Shown: piece after piece, positions 9,246 to 17,246 of the stretch
Numbering within the stretch: position 1 is the stretch's first letter
Layout of the letters: each line of letters starts with the position of its first letter
Virus record (IMG/VR): IMGVR_UViG_3300009285_004569
Coordinates: 1 to 34,286 of that record
Length of the DNA stretch: 34,286 bases
Source of the DNA: a virus
Strand: one strand, 5' to 3'
Position numbers and translations under genes: made by a program
Notes under the pieces: generated by a model
The model's database searches: none
The model's input: the letters and a program-made list of their open reading frames with translations, nothing else
What the model was told of the DNA's origin: nothing

Positions 9246-9719
9246 TTATTCGTAGTTGAAAATAACTTTAATTGTTAATCCTCGCCCAACCAGATTGGGA
9301 TCGGCGAGGTTGTTCGTTGACTGATGAATGGCGATAAAATAGCCGATGATGGCCTCACCATCGCTCCATTTTTTTACCGGCCACGAAACAGTCGTTTTGC
9401 AGGCAATGGCAAGCCGACTCTCCCAGTGGTCTATGTCGAAGGCATTTTTGCCCGATTTAATACTCTTCTCGTCGAAAATACTCACTTGCGCCAGGCACTC
9501 AACCGAGGCGGCGTCCTCTGGCGAACCGATTATCCTGGTGTCGAGAAAATCCAGTATCGCGAAGGGTACCTGCGGCGTTGTCGCTGCAAATGCCTGGTTG
9601 GAGCGGCGAATTGTCGGCAACTGAAAATTGATTTCACCAGGCGAATTTAGTTTCGTTTTTACGAAATCTAAAACGCTCTCATGGAGCCAATAAAACAGTT
9701 TGCCATCAATCGCTGCCAT
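9246..9719 (-). CDS. Putative tail terminator / tail completion protein
   Basis: The product is 157 aa. The N-terminal ~30 residues form a helix (KLFYWLHESVLDFVKTKL). An alternating beta region follows, with FAILDFLDTR and CLAQVSIFDEKS, then a strand near the C-terminus (GLTIKVIFNYE). Helix followed by a beta sheet, with this length, is typical of siphovirus tail terminators, which sit between the gp10-like connector and the tube gene exactly as here. It starts 3 bases after the stop of the upstream gene. Sequence identity to a named family could not be judged. Confidence 0.55.
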   Translation of the reverse strand: MAAIDGKLFYWLHESVLDFVKTKLNSPGEINFQLPTIRRSNQAFAATTPQVPFAILDFLDTRIIGSPEDAASVECLAQVSIFDEKSIKSGKNAFDIDHWESRLAIACKTTVSWPVKKWSDGEAIIGYFIAIHQSTNNLADPNLVGRGLTIKVIFNYE

Positions 9720-9722
9720 CGG

Positions 9723-10250
9723 TTACATCCCCGCGTTTTCCATCATATCACGCATAGACTCTTTGCGTGCGTTAGCTCTGTATTTAGCGACATCTTTTCG
9801 TGCTCGTTCCAATTCGCGCGCCTGCGGTTTTTCGAGTTGCGCCCAATACCTAGCCGTTTCTTTTCTAGTCATTCCAATATGAATGGAAGCTAAATATTTT
9901 TGCAGCTCAATAGAATATGGTTCTTTTAGCAAATTGCCAGTCAGCTCTGCCAGGCTTATCCGCACCATCCCGTTAGGCGCTTGTTTGCTGGAGCCATACT
10001 CCAACGCAGTTATATAGTTGATCTCGTTGTATACGTGACATTCAAGCCCGCCATAAAGCGCTTTAATACGCCAAGCCGCTCGCGCTGCGCCGGTATCAAC
10101 CGGTGTTCGCTGTTTAACGACGGCTAGAAATTGCAGAGCGACCGCTTTATTTGCCTTCTCTATCGGGACATGCGCTTCGCGCGCAAAACGATCCAGCGCG
10201 GTAAAAAAATTAGCCGCTTCAATGTCCATTTTCATGAACGGTTTCGCCAT
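9723..10250 (-). CDS. HK97 gp10-like head-tail connector protein
   Basis: The product is 175 aa. Residues 45-60 carry the RTPVDTGAARAAW signature of the HK97 gp10-like family. An NEINYITALEYGSS segment (about 91-104) follows, also typical of that family, where the Y-x-x-x-L-E-Y-G motif follows the TPVDTG block. The C-terminal third is basic, helical and longer than in the smallest family members. The start overlaps the upstream stop by one base (TAATG). Members act at the head-tail junction between the closure protein and the tail terminator. Confidence 0.8.
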   Translation of the reverse strand: MAKPFMKMDIEAANFFTALDRFAREAHVPIEKANKAVALQFLAVVKQRTPVDTGAARAAWRIKALYGGLECHVYNEINYITALEYGSSKQAPNGMVRISLAELTGNLLKEPYSIELQKYLASIHIGMTRKETARYWAQLEKPQARELERARKDVAKYRANARKESMRDMMENAGM

Positions 10251-10630
10251 TATGCTGCCTCAATTCGTCTAGCCATGAGCTGCCATCGTTGCCCAAACGT
10301 CAGCAAATCCACTCTCAAAACCTGCCACCAGTCGTCGCCGTACAGGAACCGGTCATTCGGCTGACACGGGAATTTAACATCGGTTGTTTGCAGACGCACC
10401 AAAATATCGCCATTTTGGTATTGCCCGGCGCTTGCATTTAATTCCCGCTCGGTTATGCCTCTAACCAGCGCATTATTGATGACCTCATCAAATGCGCCAA
10501 ATTCAGCGGTTCCCTGTCCCGGTTCAGAATCGAGTCGCCCGGTGTGGTGGTAAAAAATAGTCCAGGTTTTTACGGCCACCTTACCGAGTGCTGTTTCATG
10601 CCACCGTTTAAATTGTTCATTCCAGGTCAT
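10250..10630 (-). CDS. Putative head closure / head-tail adaptor protein
   Basis: The product is 126 aa from the ATG at 10630, which overlaps the upstream stop as ATGA. An upstream extension to 10702 would overlap the previous gene by 76 bases and is not preferred. The C-terminal half has the layout DRFLYGDDWWQVLRVD then RWQLMARRIEA, like SPP1 gp16-type head-completion proteins, in which a small beta barrel ends in such a strand pair. Between a gpW-like protein and an HK97 gp10-like protein, a stopper/adaptor role is expected. The specific family is inferred. Confidence 0.6.
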   Translation of the reverse strand: MTWNEQFKRWHETALGKVAVKTWTIFYHHTGRLDSEPGQGTAEFGAFDEVINNALVRGITERELNASAGQYQNGDILVRLQTTDVKFPCQPNDRFLYGDDWWQVLRVDLLTFGQRWQLMARRIEAA

Positions 10631-10908
10631 GAGCTGACTCCAAAAACTCTTGACGTTATGAACCCGCCGCCGCCCTCTGCAACTCGAAGCCGTTCCTCCC
10701 AATACGCGAGGCGCTCCTGATATTCAGCGATTAGCTCTCGCAGCGCCAAAATTTGAGCAGCTGGATTGATGGATTCGCCATCAACCGAATAGGGCATAGC
10801 CAGCTCATCAGTTCCTCCCATGAGCAACTCTATTTTACCCTCGGCGCCTTCGATTTTTGTTTGAAGCGCCTGGATTCGAGCTGTGATTTCAGCTGCGGTA
10901 TAAGTCAT
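10627..10908 (-). CDS. gpW-like small head-tail joining protein
   Basis: The product is 93 aa. It has an N-terminal helix (EITARIQALQTKIEGAEGKI), a short turn region with SVDGES, then a second helix (ILALRELIAEYQERLAYW), and ends with a Gly-rich tail. Helix, beta-hairpin-like DG turn and helix is the plan of lambda gpW, which attaches to the portal and DNA exit channel. It is longer than lambda gpW (68 aa). It lies upstream of the head-closure gene with a 4-base overlap. The assignment is by pattern and place. Confidence 0.5.
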   Translation of the reverse strand: MTYTAAEITARIQALQTKIEGAEGKIELLMGGTDELAMPYSVDGESINPAAQILALRELIAEYQERLAYWEERLRVAEGGGGFITSRVFGVSS

Positions 10909-10916
10909 TTTATATC

Positions 10917-11264
10917 CTACGTATAACTAAACGGATATGGCCCGCAGCGGTTAATCTGAGTATTCGTCCAGACAATATATAACTCGTATTCGCTATTGTT
11001 TGCCCAAATCGCTTCTGTGTCAGCGATTGTCATGGTGACATGTCCCGCCGCGGCCGTTGTAATTGCCACCGTCAGCGTCGCCACTAGAGTTGCATTGGCA
11101 GAGCGTGGTTTTTTGTATAGTTCGCCAGTAACGGTTCCAGCGGACAAATTAACAGCCGCTCCCGTGTCAGGATTGACGATGTATCCGTAAAGAATTTTAT
11201 CCGTGCCCTTTTTTGTGCCAAAATTCGGTGTTGCTGGAATGAATTTTATATGCGTAGTTGCCAT
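10917..11264 (-). CDS. Small beta-rich protein of the head gene cluster
   Basis: The product is 115 aa, rich in Thr, Ala and predicted beta strands, for example YGYIVNPDTGAAVNLSAGTV and YELYIVWTNTQI. It resembles the 136-aa protein upstream in size and composition. Such small immunoglobulin-like or barrel proteins are common between capsid and connector genes, but no family was recognised. Its ribosome-binding site is an unusual AGGGGGGGAG placed about four bases before the ATG. Confidence 0.5.
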   Translation of the reverse strand: MATTHIKFIPATPNFGTKKGTDKILYGYIVNPDTGAAVNLSAGTVTGELYKKPRSANATLVATLTVAITTAAAGHVTMTIADTEAIWANNSEYELYIVWTNTQINRCGPYPFSYT

Positions 11265-11273
11265 TCTCCCCCC

Positions 11274-11684
11274 CTATGCAATAGTTATTTGCGCACAACC
11301 ATCACGATAATAGGTCGGCGTCAGTTTATACCACCATTCGATGCCGTAGACATATTTTATCCCGTCGGTACCGGTCAGATCTCTGTCTATCGTTGCATTG
11401 GCCAGCGCAAATGACACCTCGCTCGTTAGCGTGGTGAACGTCCCGCTGATCGTTTCGAGCGCTGTCCCCCACGGTGTGTTGGCGTTGTAAATGTACAATT
11501 TTACCAAATCGTCGGTTGTACCATCGCCGGTCAACGAAACCTGCGCTCCAGCATCGTCTAGCAATGTAAATTTCAGCGCCATGTCACCAGCTTTGTAAAT
11601 TTTCAGAGGCGCCATTTGTAGGCATTTCCCAAACTCTGGGTGATTGGGGTCGTTACAAATCGTAACTGCTTTTAAGCCCGCCAT
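11274..11684 (-). CDS. Small beta-rich protein following the capsid gene
   Basis: The product is 136 aa. It includes KIYKAGDMALKFTLLDDAGA and VSFALANATID and ends with YRDGCAQITIA. The strand-turn pattern suggests a single beta-sandwich domain. It follows the major capsid gene by 32 bases and precedes a similar 115-aa protein, so a capsid- or neck-associated role is possible. Function is unknown. Its stop TAG overlaps the start of a seven-G run that serves as the ribosome-binding site of the next gene. Confidence 0.5.
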   Translation of the reverse strand: MAGLKAVTICNDPNHPEFGKCLQMAPLKIYKAGDMALKFTLLDDAGAQVSLTGDGTTDDLVKLYIYNANTPWGTALETISGTFTTLTSEVSFALANATIDRDLTGTDGIKYVYGIEWWYKLTPTYYRDGCAQITIA

Positions 11685-11716
11685 TTTTTTACCTCATTTC
11701 GGTAGTTTTATTTCGG

Positions 11717-13126
11717 TTACAGCGCCGGCGCCTGGCAATAGACCATTTTGCGAGGGTCTTTCACGCAGAAATTGTACCAGTCGAGGTATTTCACGCTGAA
11801 CGCAATATCCCGCCGAAAATGATCATGCTCTGTTGGCGACTGATTTCCGTAGAAAAATGCCGGCGGTTCAGCCTCAACTAGCGCGACGGCTTCGTTGATT
11901 TTTCCGGCTAGCCAAACTTTTTCGGGCGTCACAACGACAGGGGATGTTTCGGCCGTCAACAATTTGAACGCCTCGTAACTCCGTATGACATTGGTAAACA
12001 TGCTTTCAGTGAATGTCGAACGGGAAATCCTCTGTTGGTTGGTAGCGGTCCATGGCGCTGTTATATCGGTTCCCGATAATGCCTCATACCATCGCTCGTA
12101 TGTTTTGAGGATTTCGTCTGCTAAGCTGGCCTTATCGTAACTTGTAACCACAATATCCAATGGCGGAGTTGGCAGATCAAGGCTTTCGCCGCTGATCGGA
12201 TCAACCATGCCCTCAAACAGGTGCATTACAGCGTCCAGGTCGGATTTGTCCAGCAGTTCAGCCGAGCCAATTTTGTTCACCCAGCCGTTGGTATAGGGCG
12301 CTGTGCCGTAGTAGAACAGATACGATTGTGAACCCGAGTTGGCCGTTAACTCCTCATAAAAAACGCTCGTGGAGTGCGTACCGGCGATCAACTGGGTTGC
12401 TAATCCAAACAACAGCCTGATTACCAATCGTTCTTTGATCATGCGCTGTGCATACCCAATGTTAGCCGCCTCCCCATCCGCTTCGAGCAGCAGATTCAGC
12501 GTATCGCCCCGAATCGCTTCCATCGAAACATCAATGATGCAACCGCGTTTATTTGGTTTTTTGAAATAATAGCGATAACTTCCTTTACTGGTCGTCGGAT
12601 AGGCGCCCAGTTCAGGAATGATAATGTCCTCCTGCGCGAGTTGAGTACCTCGTCGATAGCGATAGCCATAGCCAATAGAAATTTCCTTCGGATCGGGTAC
12701 GATTTTCTCACCCGCTTCGATTTTGTCGAGAATTGGAGTCGACGCCTTTTTAAACCCGTCTTCCACTTTACTTTGTACAGCACTTTCGATGGTGGCAAAA
12801 TATGCGGGCAGCATGGAGGTCGTCCATTCGCCCGCGTTCGCCATCACAGAATTATCACCCGAATTGCGCTCGCTATCTCGCATGAAATTCTGGCCGGCGA
12901 ACATCTGCACCTGGTTTTTCCAGTCGGGTCCTAGCATGGCTTCGCCCAGCGACTGCGTAGATAGATACACCGGTTCAATGCGTTTGCCGTTAGCGTCCAT
13001 TTTGAAAAGCGATTTTATTTGCCGCTGAAATGCTCGCACGCGGTCAATGTCGCCCTTGAAATCGGCGCTGCTATTGATGAGGCAATGGTTTTTGATGATT
13101 GCCTTCAAATCATTGGTTTTTAACAT
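11717..13126 (-). CDS. Major capsid protein (HK97-fold, putative)
   Basis: The product is 469 aa. It comes after the protease-scaffold and decoration genes, the usual place of the capsid subunit. The C-terminal region has FRRDIAFSVKYLDWYNFCVKD followed by PRKMVY, resembling the HK97-type ending in which a conserved charged strand leads to a DP motif near the C-terminus. The middle holds a long helix (LVIRLLFGLATQLIAG) like the spine helix of this fold. The first ~130 residues are charged and could include a cleaved or scaffolding segment, but no cleavage site can be read directly. An alternative is a capsid protein of a distant family. Confidence 0.72.
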   Translation of the reverse strand: MLKTNDLKAIIKNHCLINSSADFKGDIDRVRAFQRQIKSLFKMDANGKRIEPVYLSTQSLGEAMLGPDWKNQVQMFAGQNFMRDSERNSGDNSVMANAGEWTTSMLPAYFATIESAVQSKVEDGFKKASTPILDKIEAGEKIVPDPKEISIGYGYRYRRGTQLAQEDIIIPELGAYPTTSKGSYRYYFKKPNKRGCIIDVSMEAIRGDTLNLLLEADGEAANIGYAQRMIKERLVIRLLFGLATQLIAGTHSTSVFYEELTANSGSQSYLFYYGTAPYTNGWVNKIGSAELLDKSDLDAVMHLFEGMVDPISGESLDLPTPPLDIVVTSYDKASLADEILKTYERWYEALSGTDITAPWTATNQQRISRSTFTESMFTNVIRSYEAFKLLTAETSPVVVTPEKVWLAGKINEAVALVEAEPPAFFYGNQSPTEHDHFRRDIAFSVKYLDWYNFCVKDPRKMVYCQAPAL

Positions 13127-13143
13127 GGTTCACCAGTCCTTTT

Positions 13144-14034
13144 TTAGACTATACTAATCCCAGGAATGAAGTATTCCAGGTAAAGTTTGAATTTCCCAGC
13201 GGTTACTGCCTCAACTGAAAAATCTAGATGTATTTGACGTTCTGCGAGTGTGATATTACTGAAGTTGGCAACCGCACCCGTTTGAATAATGGCATGGCTC
13301 CCAGCCGTTCCCACTGAGCTAACGACCGCAGCGGCTAATATTCCATCAACATCTTCAGTTGCTATGCCGAGCGCCATTTTTGCGTCACCTGGCCCAGTTG
13401 GAGATGTCAGTGCCGTCTCGACATAATACCAGCCATCAGTTATGATTGCGCCCGCGGGTAGCAGGCCGAGGTTGATATTGTCGGTAATTCCACCGCCCGA
13501 AACAGCGAAATCATAGCCGACTACCATCTGATATTTCCAAGTTTCTTTGCTCCCGCTTATGCCGAGTAGCTTCCCATCGGCCTGATAGCCGCCTTTCCCG
13601 ATAAACGCAGCCTCAACAGCGGTAACGGCGCTGGAATAGTTTTTGGTCACGACCGCCACGGCCATGCTCTCTATCGTAGTTTTTTCAAACTCCTGAGCGT
13701 AGAGCGCGCCGGCATTGCTTTTTGGCGTGAGCAGATCGCCCTTGGAATAGATTGCGCTGGTAACGATCACGAGCTGCACGCCGTCAAGCGTGACCTGTAT
13801 ATCGGCAGTATCTCCGTTCCGGCTGTACCCGTTAGCGACACCAGCTAGATATTTAGCGGCTTTGGCGCGGTTTTTTGCCAGTTCGATAGCCTCGGTTGCG
13901 CTAACCTCCGCTAAATCGCTCAGTGGTTTTACAACCAAATTCGTTACATCCCAATAGAGCCAATCGCCGGGCGCAATCACAGTTGCGCTCGCAACAGGCA
14001 TCTGCAGGGACAATTCGCGTTCTTTCATTTGCAT
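13144..14034 (-). CDS. Putative capsid decoration / head stabilisation protein
   Basis: The product is 296 aa. The N-terminal half has a short beta domain beginning VASATVIAPGDWLYWD, then a helix (LAEVSATEAIELAKNRAKAA) and strands around VTLDGVQLVIV. This resembles DUF2190-like capsid decoration proteins, where a parameter such as APGDxV appears early. The C-terminal half is a separate beta domain (residues about 160-296) rich in Gly and Ala. It lies directly between the scaffold and capsid genes, 17 bases before the capsid start. Decoration or head-fibre function is inferred. Confidence 0.55.
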   Translation of the reverse strand: MQMKERELSLQMPVASATVIAPGDWLYWDVTNLVVKPLSDLAEVSATEAIELAKNRAKAAKYLAGVANGYSRNGDTADIQVTLDGVQLVIVTSAIYSKGDLLTPKSNAGALYAQEFEKTTIESMAVAVVTKNYSSAVTAVEAAFIGKGGYQADGKLLGISGSKETWKYQMVVGYDFAVSGGGITDNINLGLLPAGAIITDGWYYVETALTSPTGPGDAKMALGIATEDVDGILAAAVVSSVGTAGSHAIIQTGAVANFSNITLAERQIHLDFSVEAVTAGKFKLYLEYFIPGISIV

Positions 14035-14048
14035 AGTTTTACCTTTTG

Positions 14049-14510
14049 TTAACTAAATCCAACCATTGCCAAAGCTTCCTCACGGCTGCATGGTTTGGCA
14101 GGTTCATAGTTTGCAGCGGCCGCTCGATGGTCAACGGCGCTCGGAATACCCATCAGAGGCGGTTTCGGAGCATCGCCAGTTTTAACGTACGGCTTCACGT
14201 ACATCGGCCAATTGATTTTATCCGCATTGGCAAATGTCATAAAAATCGCAGTCGGTTCACCATTGGCGTAGAAATCGCTCTCGTCAGCGTTTTGAGTTTT
14301 CAGAAATTTTCCGAACTCATTGATTTTGACCTGCTTTTGTAGGTTCAGTTCGGTTTCTGTTTTGTATTGCCGGAGAGCATCGAGTTCCGCTTTTTCTCTC
14401 ACCGCCTCGGCTGTTGTCTGTTGGTTGACGATCACGGCTCTGATAATGTCAGGCCGCATCGTCTGGATTTTTTCCAGCGTGAGCGCCTGGATAATCTCTG
14501 TTTCGGTCAT
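14049..14510 (-). CDS. Nested scaffold gene starting inside the protease gene (putative)
   Basis: An in-frame ATG at 14510 (residue 168 of the fusion) is preceded by TGAGGT, about 8 bases upstream, giving a 153-aa product. Its sequence starts MTETEIIQALTLEKIQTM. It is helical, charged and has a Gln/Lys-rich stretch, as expected for a scaffold. Lambda encodes scaffold Nu3 inside protease C in the same way. Separate expression is inferred, not proven. Confidence 0.5.
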   Translation of the reverse strand: MTETEIIQALTLEKIQTMRPDIIRAVIVNQQTTAEAVREKAELDALRQYKTETELNLQKQVKINEFGKFLKTQNADESDFYANGEPTAIFMTFANADKINWPMYVKPYVKTGDAPKPPLMGIPSAVDHRAAAANYEPAKPCSREEALAMVGFS

Positions 14511-15011
14511 GGGTTTTACCTCATTGATTGAATTGGTTTTGCTGTTAGCAAGCGTTGTTTGACAATACGGGGAATTGACATAATCCGCTGATAAAATTTC
14601 GTTAATCGCCAGGACATTCCCAGCGGCATCTTCTTCCGGCACCAATACAGTGCTGATGCCGCCTGGCAAATTATGGAGCGCGTCGTGAAAAACGATTTTG
14701 CATTTATCGGTTCCGTTGAGTAGCATATCGCCTCTAATACCCTCGTTTTCTACCCATCGGATATTCTCCAGATGCCCAAGCGCACTCTCTCGCGAACGAT
14801 TTTTATTCGCTGCGTAATCGGTTTTGAACGGCTCTGGCAGATGATCCATAAACACAATGAGTTTTTCGGGTAAAATTCTAACGGCCGCTTTCAGCACGTC
14901 AGATGAATAAATAGCCGCTTTCATTCCCATAATCAGCACATTTTTGATGATATCGCCTTCAGGTTTATTTAGCGCGTGAAATTCAGCCTGGCATGTTATG
15001 AGTTTTTTCAT
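14049..15011 (-). CDS. Head maturation protease-scaffold fusion (putative)
   Basis: The product is 320 aa. Residues ~50-155 resemble phage prohead proteases. There is a His in VFMDHLPEP, a GHLENIRWVENEGIRGDM block, a possible catalytic Ser in LPGGISTVLVPEE, and then ADYVNSPYCQTTL. The family pattern is similar: an early His, a Ser before an acidic turn, then an S-x-D-x-V-x-x-P ending. The C-terminal half is helical and charged like a scaffold, with an internal start. The gene precedes decoration and capsid genes, so processing of scaffold and capsid is the expected role. The start at 15011 has no good ribosome-binding site and lies at a 12-bp tandem repeat. Confidence 0.65.
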   Translation of the reverse strand: MKKLITCQAEFHALNKPEGDIIKNVLIMGMKAAIYSSDVLKAAVRILPEKLIVFMDHLPEPFKTDYAANKNRSRESALGHLENIRWVENEGIRGDMLLNGTDKCKIVFHDALHNLPGGISTVLVPEEDAAGNVLAINEILSADYVNSPYCQTTLANSKTNSINEVKPMTETEIIQALTLEKIQTMRPDIIRAVIVNQQTTAEAVREKAELDALRQYKTETELNLQKQVKINEFGKFLKTQNADESDFYANGEPTAIFMTFANADKINWPMYVKPYVKTGDAPKPPLMGIPSAVDHRAAAANYEPAKPCSREEALAMVGFS

Positions 15012-15033
15012 GGTGTTATGTATGGTGTTATGT
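15010..15033. repeat. 12-bp perfect tandem duplication
   Basis: The block atggtgttatgt occurs at 15010-15021 and again at 15022-15033. It spans the stop of the 68-aa membrane protein and the start of the protease gene, so the spacing between the two genes may have arisen by this duplication. Confidence 0.85.
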
Positions 15034-15234
15034 TTTGGTTAAAAATTGAAATAACAATAACCCCATTACCGGCATGGCTGCGCCGACGGCTCCCCAGATG
15101 CCGGATTTGATCTTCAAGCCTTCGATGTCGAGTTTGAGAGAAACTATTTTTTCATCCATTTTTTCGACAGCCCTCGAAAGGCGCGCCAGTTCTGTTGAAA
15201 TGAACATCGCATTTTCCTCAAATGATTCGGCCAT
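15028..15234 (-). CDS. Small coiled-coil membrane protein (XhlA/holin-like candidate)
   Basis: The product is 68 aa. Residues 1-45 form a charged amphipathic helix with heptad-like spacing (ISTELARLSRAVEKMDEKIV). Residues about 46-66 form one hydrophobic segment (GIWGAVGAAMPVMGLLLFQF) followed by a short TKT tail. Coiled coil followed by a single C-terminal membrane helix is the plan of XhlA-type proteins that accompany phage lysis genes. No endolysin is seen nearby, so a lysis role is unproven. It could instead anchor the secreted proteins encoded just upstream. It starts one base inside the preceding stop (TAATG). Confidence 0.45.
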   Translation of the reverse strand: MAESFEENAMFISTELARLSRAVEKMDEKIVSLKLDIEGLKIKSGIWGAVGAAMPVMGLLLFQFLTKT

Positions 15235-17246
15235 TATCGTCCCTCTAGTAATCGAATTCGCTGTTCCAGCGAATCTATCCGTTTCAGCATTTCCTGCATT
15301 GCCTGTAATTGATAAACTTGTAATTTGTTTACGCTATAAGAGTTTTCTTCAAATATTAAATTCCCATCAGCTAGTCTCATATATTCAAAAATAAACTCGG
15401 TTTCCCCCGCCTTTTGCGTTGCCTTACCCTCGGACTTGTCAATCTTTTTACCCTTACTCCACCATTGCCCCTTGAACGTGCCGTCCGCTTCGATGATCTT
15501 TTTTGGCACCCTGGCGATTTTAGGCAATGTATCGGTGTCTATGTATTTTCTTTGAGCGCCGTCAGGTTGGGGAATAGCTTTTGATTTTATCGCCTTCAAC
15601 GTAGCCAGTATGTCTTCATAATATACCAGCCCCTCCCTTGAACACGACGTCACGTTATTCCAATCATCGGCGTATGCGTCGTCAATGACATTTGTCGTTG
15701 CGTCCCCGAAGTCAACAAGTTTTAAACCTGGGCACCTAATTGATGTTGCGCTTACAATCTGAAAAGGCACAACGGCTGACCCTATCGTAAACGATAGCAT
15801 ATACCCATTGTTAGTACTTAAAAACACGGACTTCGTACCTGTCTGGGCTGCCGTACCGAATATATTAACACTTGAAGCTTGTAACATATATGCAAAATCT
15901 GCCGCCGCATTGGTGAAACTAGCAGAAAATGCTGTGTAATCGTGATTATATCTACCGCTTACATCATCGCCAATAGTCCGTACATATTCGGAAAAACTCC
16001 CCGTCGGAGTACCAGTAGGAGTATTCGACGGTGTGCAGGTTGGCGTATTAGTTGGTGTATTTGTTGGCGTTTCGGTCGGAGTGCTGGACGGTGTATCAGT
16101 ACTTGTGTTCGTAGGTGTTGGCGTCGGTGTAGGCGTACCATACACCATGCCGCCAGCGATTGATACGTCGCCTAATATGCGCAAATCAGCCGATACCCTG
16201 AAGCAAATATTTTCATCGTCCCAGGCAAAATGCTGCCCGTTTTTAGCGCCGCCATCGTAGAAAAATATAAAACTATCAAGGTCAGGGCCGTCAACATTTA
16301 TGTATAATCGGTCAGTTATGCCGACATGAGCATTGAAATAGCCTCCGTAACCAGGGTCACCACTGCCGATGCCCTCAACGCCAATTGCCGAAGCTGGACC
16401 ATCAGCCATGAATAAGCCGCCGATATTTTGCAATGGGTTATTTTCTGCTTTACCATAAGCACCGACATTAGTAGTGCCGGTATCGACTTTGGTATCGGAA
16501 TAAATACCGACATTCATGCCAGCTCCGAATGATTTATTCGAGAGTCTGATTCCGTATGTTGTTTCGGCTCCGGTATACCCATTGGTTAGGTTCATGTCGG
16601 CTAATATATAGTGAGTTCCATCACTAGCCCGTTTCATGTCATACCAACAGGAGGTATTGACGCTGTCAGGGCCAAACGCAATCTCAGCCGTTCGATTTAT
16701 TTTGAACAGCTGCGTTCCGTTAGGGTCTGTCATACGAAAATTTCCGTCACTGTCTAGCAATAAAATTAGATTTGTGTCTCGTAAAAACCTACCAATATCT
16801 CCGCTGGCAGCCTGATCGACCTGAAACGCTGGTTGGCTCGTATTGGCGTCCGCTTCCAGACAAATAGCCCGATCACCGCTAGGCAGGCTGAAATAACCTC
16901 GATAGCGATTTGGATCCCAGGTTCCCGTCGCTGTTGGAGTTGGCGTATCGGTTGGAGTTGGGCTTTCAGTTGGCGTATCAGTATCGCCGGGCGTATCGGT
17001 GTCTGTGGGTGTGTTTGTTGGCGTCCTAGTTGGCGTATTTGTGAACGTATTGGTTGGCGTTGGCGTGTTCGTGAAAGTGTTGGTGTTTGTTGGCGTATTT
17101 GTAGGTGTCGGCGTCGGCGTATCAGTCGCAGCGTGCAGGGGGGCACTTATCAAAGAAGCTAAAATAAGTACCCCCAAAATCGTGGCAGAGTGAGCGAAAT
17201 TCCAGAGTCGTTTAACGATGGAGAGATTTATAATTGCGTCTACCAT
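15234..17246 (-). CDS. Secreted Thr-Pro-repeat, fibre-like protein
   Basis: The product is 670 aa from ATG at 17246, which has GGAGA eight bases upstream. The GTG at 17261 lacks this. Residues 1-39 form a Sec signal peptide (basic start, hydrophobic [12 protein letters not shown], then PLHA). Thr-Pro repeats follow at ~41-108. A beta region with tail-fibre-like text ([20 protein letters not shown]) comes next, then a second Thr-Pro block (~371-415) and another beta domain. A C-terminal part includes [13 protein letters not shown] and a coiled coil ([20 protein letters not shown]). Repeated linkers and a C-terminal coiled coil resemble trimeric fibres. A signal peptide is very unusual for a virion protein. 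It may be a surface protein of the infected cell or an exported appendage. Function unknown. Confidence 0.6.
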   Translation of the reverse strand: MVDAIINLSIVKRLWNFAHSATILGVLILASLISAPLHAATDTPTPTPTNTPTNTNTFTNTPTPTNTFTNTPTRTPTNTPTDTDTPGDTDTPTESPTPTDTPTPTATGTWDPNRYRGYFSLPSGDRAICLEADANTSQPAFQVDQAASGDIGRFLRDTNLILLLDSDGNFRMTDPNGTQLFKINRTAEIAFGPDSVNTSCWYDMKRASDGTHYILADMNLTNGYTGAETTYGIRLSNKSFGAGMNVGIYSDTKVDTGTTNVGAYGKAENNPLQNIGGLFMADGPASAIGVEGIGSGDPGYGGYFNAHVGITDRLYINVDGPDLDSFIFFYDGGAKNGQHFAWDDENICFRVSADLRILGDVSIAGGMVYGTPTPTPTPTNTSTDTPSSTPTETPTNTPTNTPTCTPSNTPTGTPTGSFSEYVRTIGDDVSGRYNHDYTAFSASFTNAAADFAYMLQASSVNIFGTAAQTGTKSVFLSTNNGYMLSFTIGSAVVPFQIVSATSIRCPGLKLVDFGDATTNVIDDAYADDWNNVTSCSREGLVYYEDILATLKAIKSKAIPQPDGAQRKYIDTDTLPKIARVPKKIIEADGTFKGQWWSKGKKIDKSEGKATQKAGETEFIFEYMRLADGNLIFEENSYSVNKLQVYQLQAMQEMLKRIDSLEQRIRLLEGR
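16002..16136 (-). repeat. Internal Thr-Pro coding repeat block
   Basis: Degenerate short repeats encode about 45 residues of Thr-Pro-Thr-x linker in the middle of the 670-aa protein, between two beta domains. The units vary in third codon positions, so the DNA is a degenerate minisatellite rather than an exact tandem array. Confidence 0.8.
16923..17126 (-). repeat. N-terminal Thr-Pro coding repeat block
   Basis: About 68 residues of Thr-Pro repeats, with Asn, Asp, Ser and Phe as interspersed residues, follow the signal peptide of the 670-aa protein. This is the linker between the cleaved signal peptide and the first folded domain. Confidence 0.8.
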
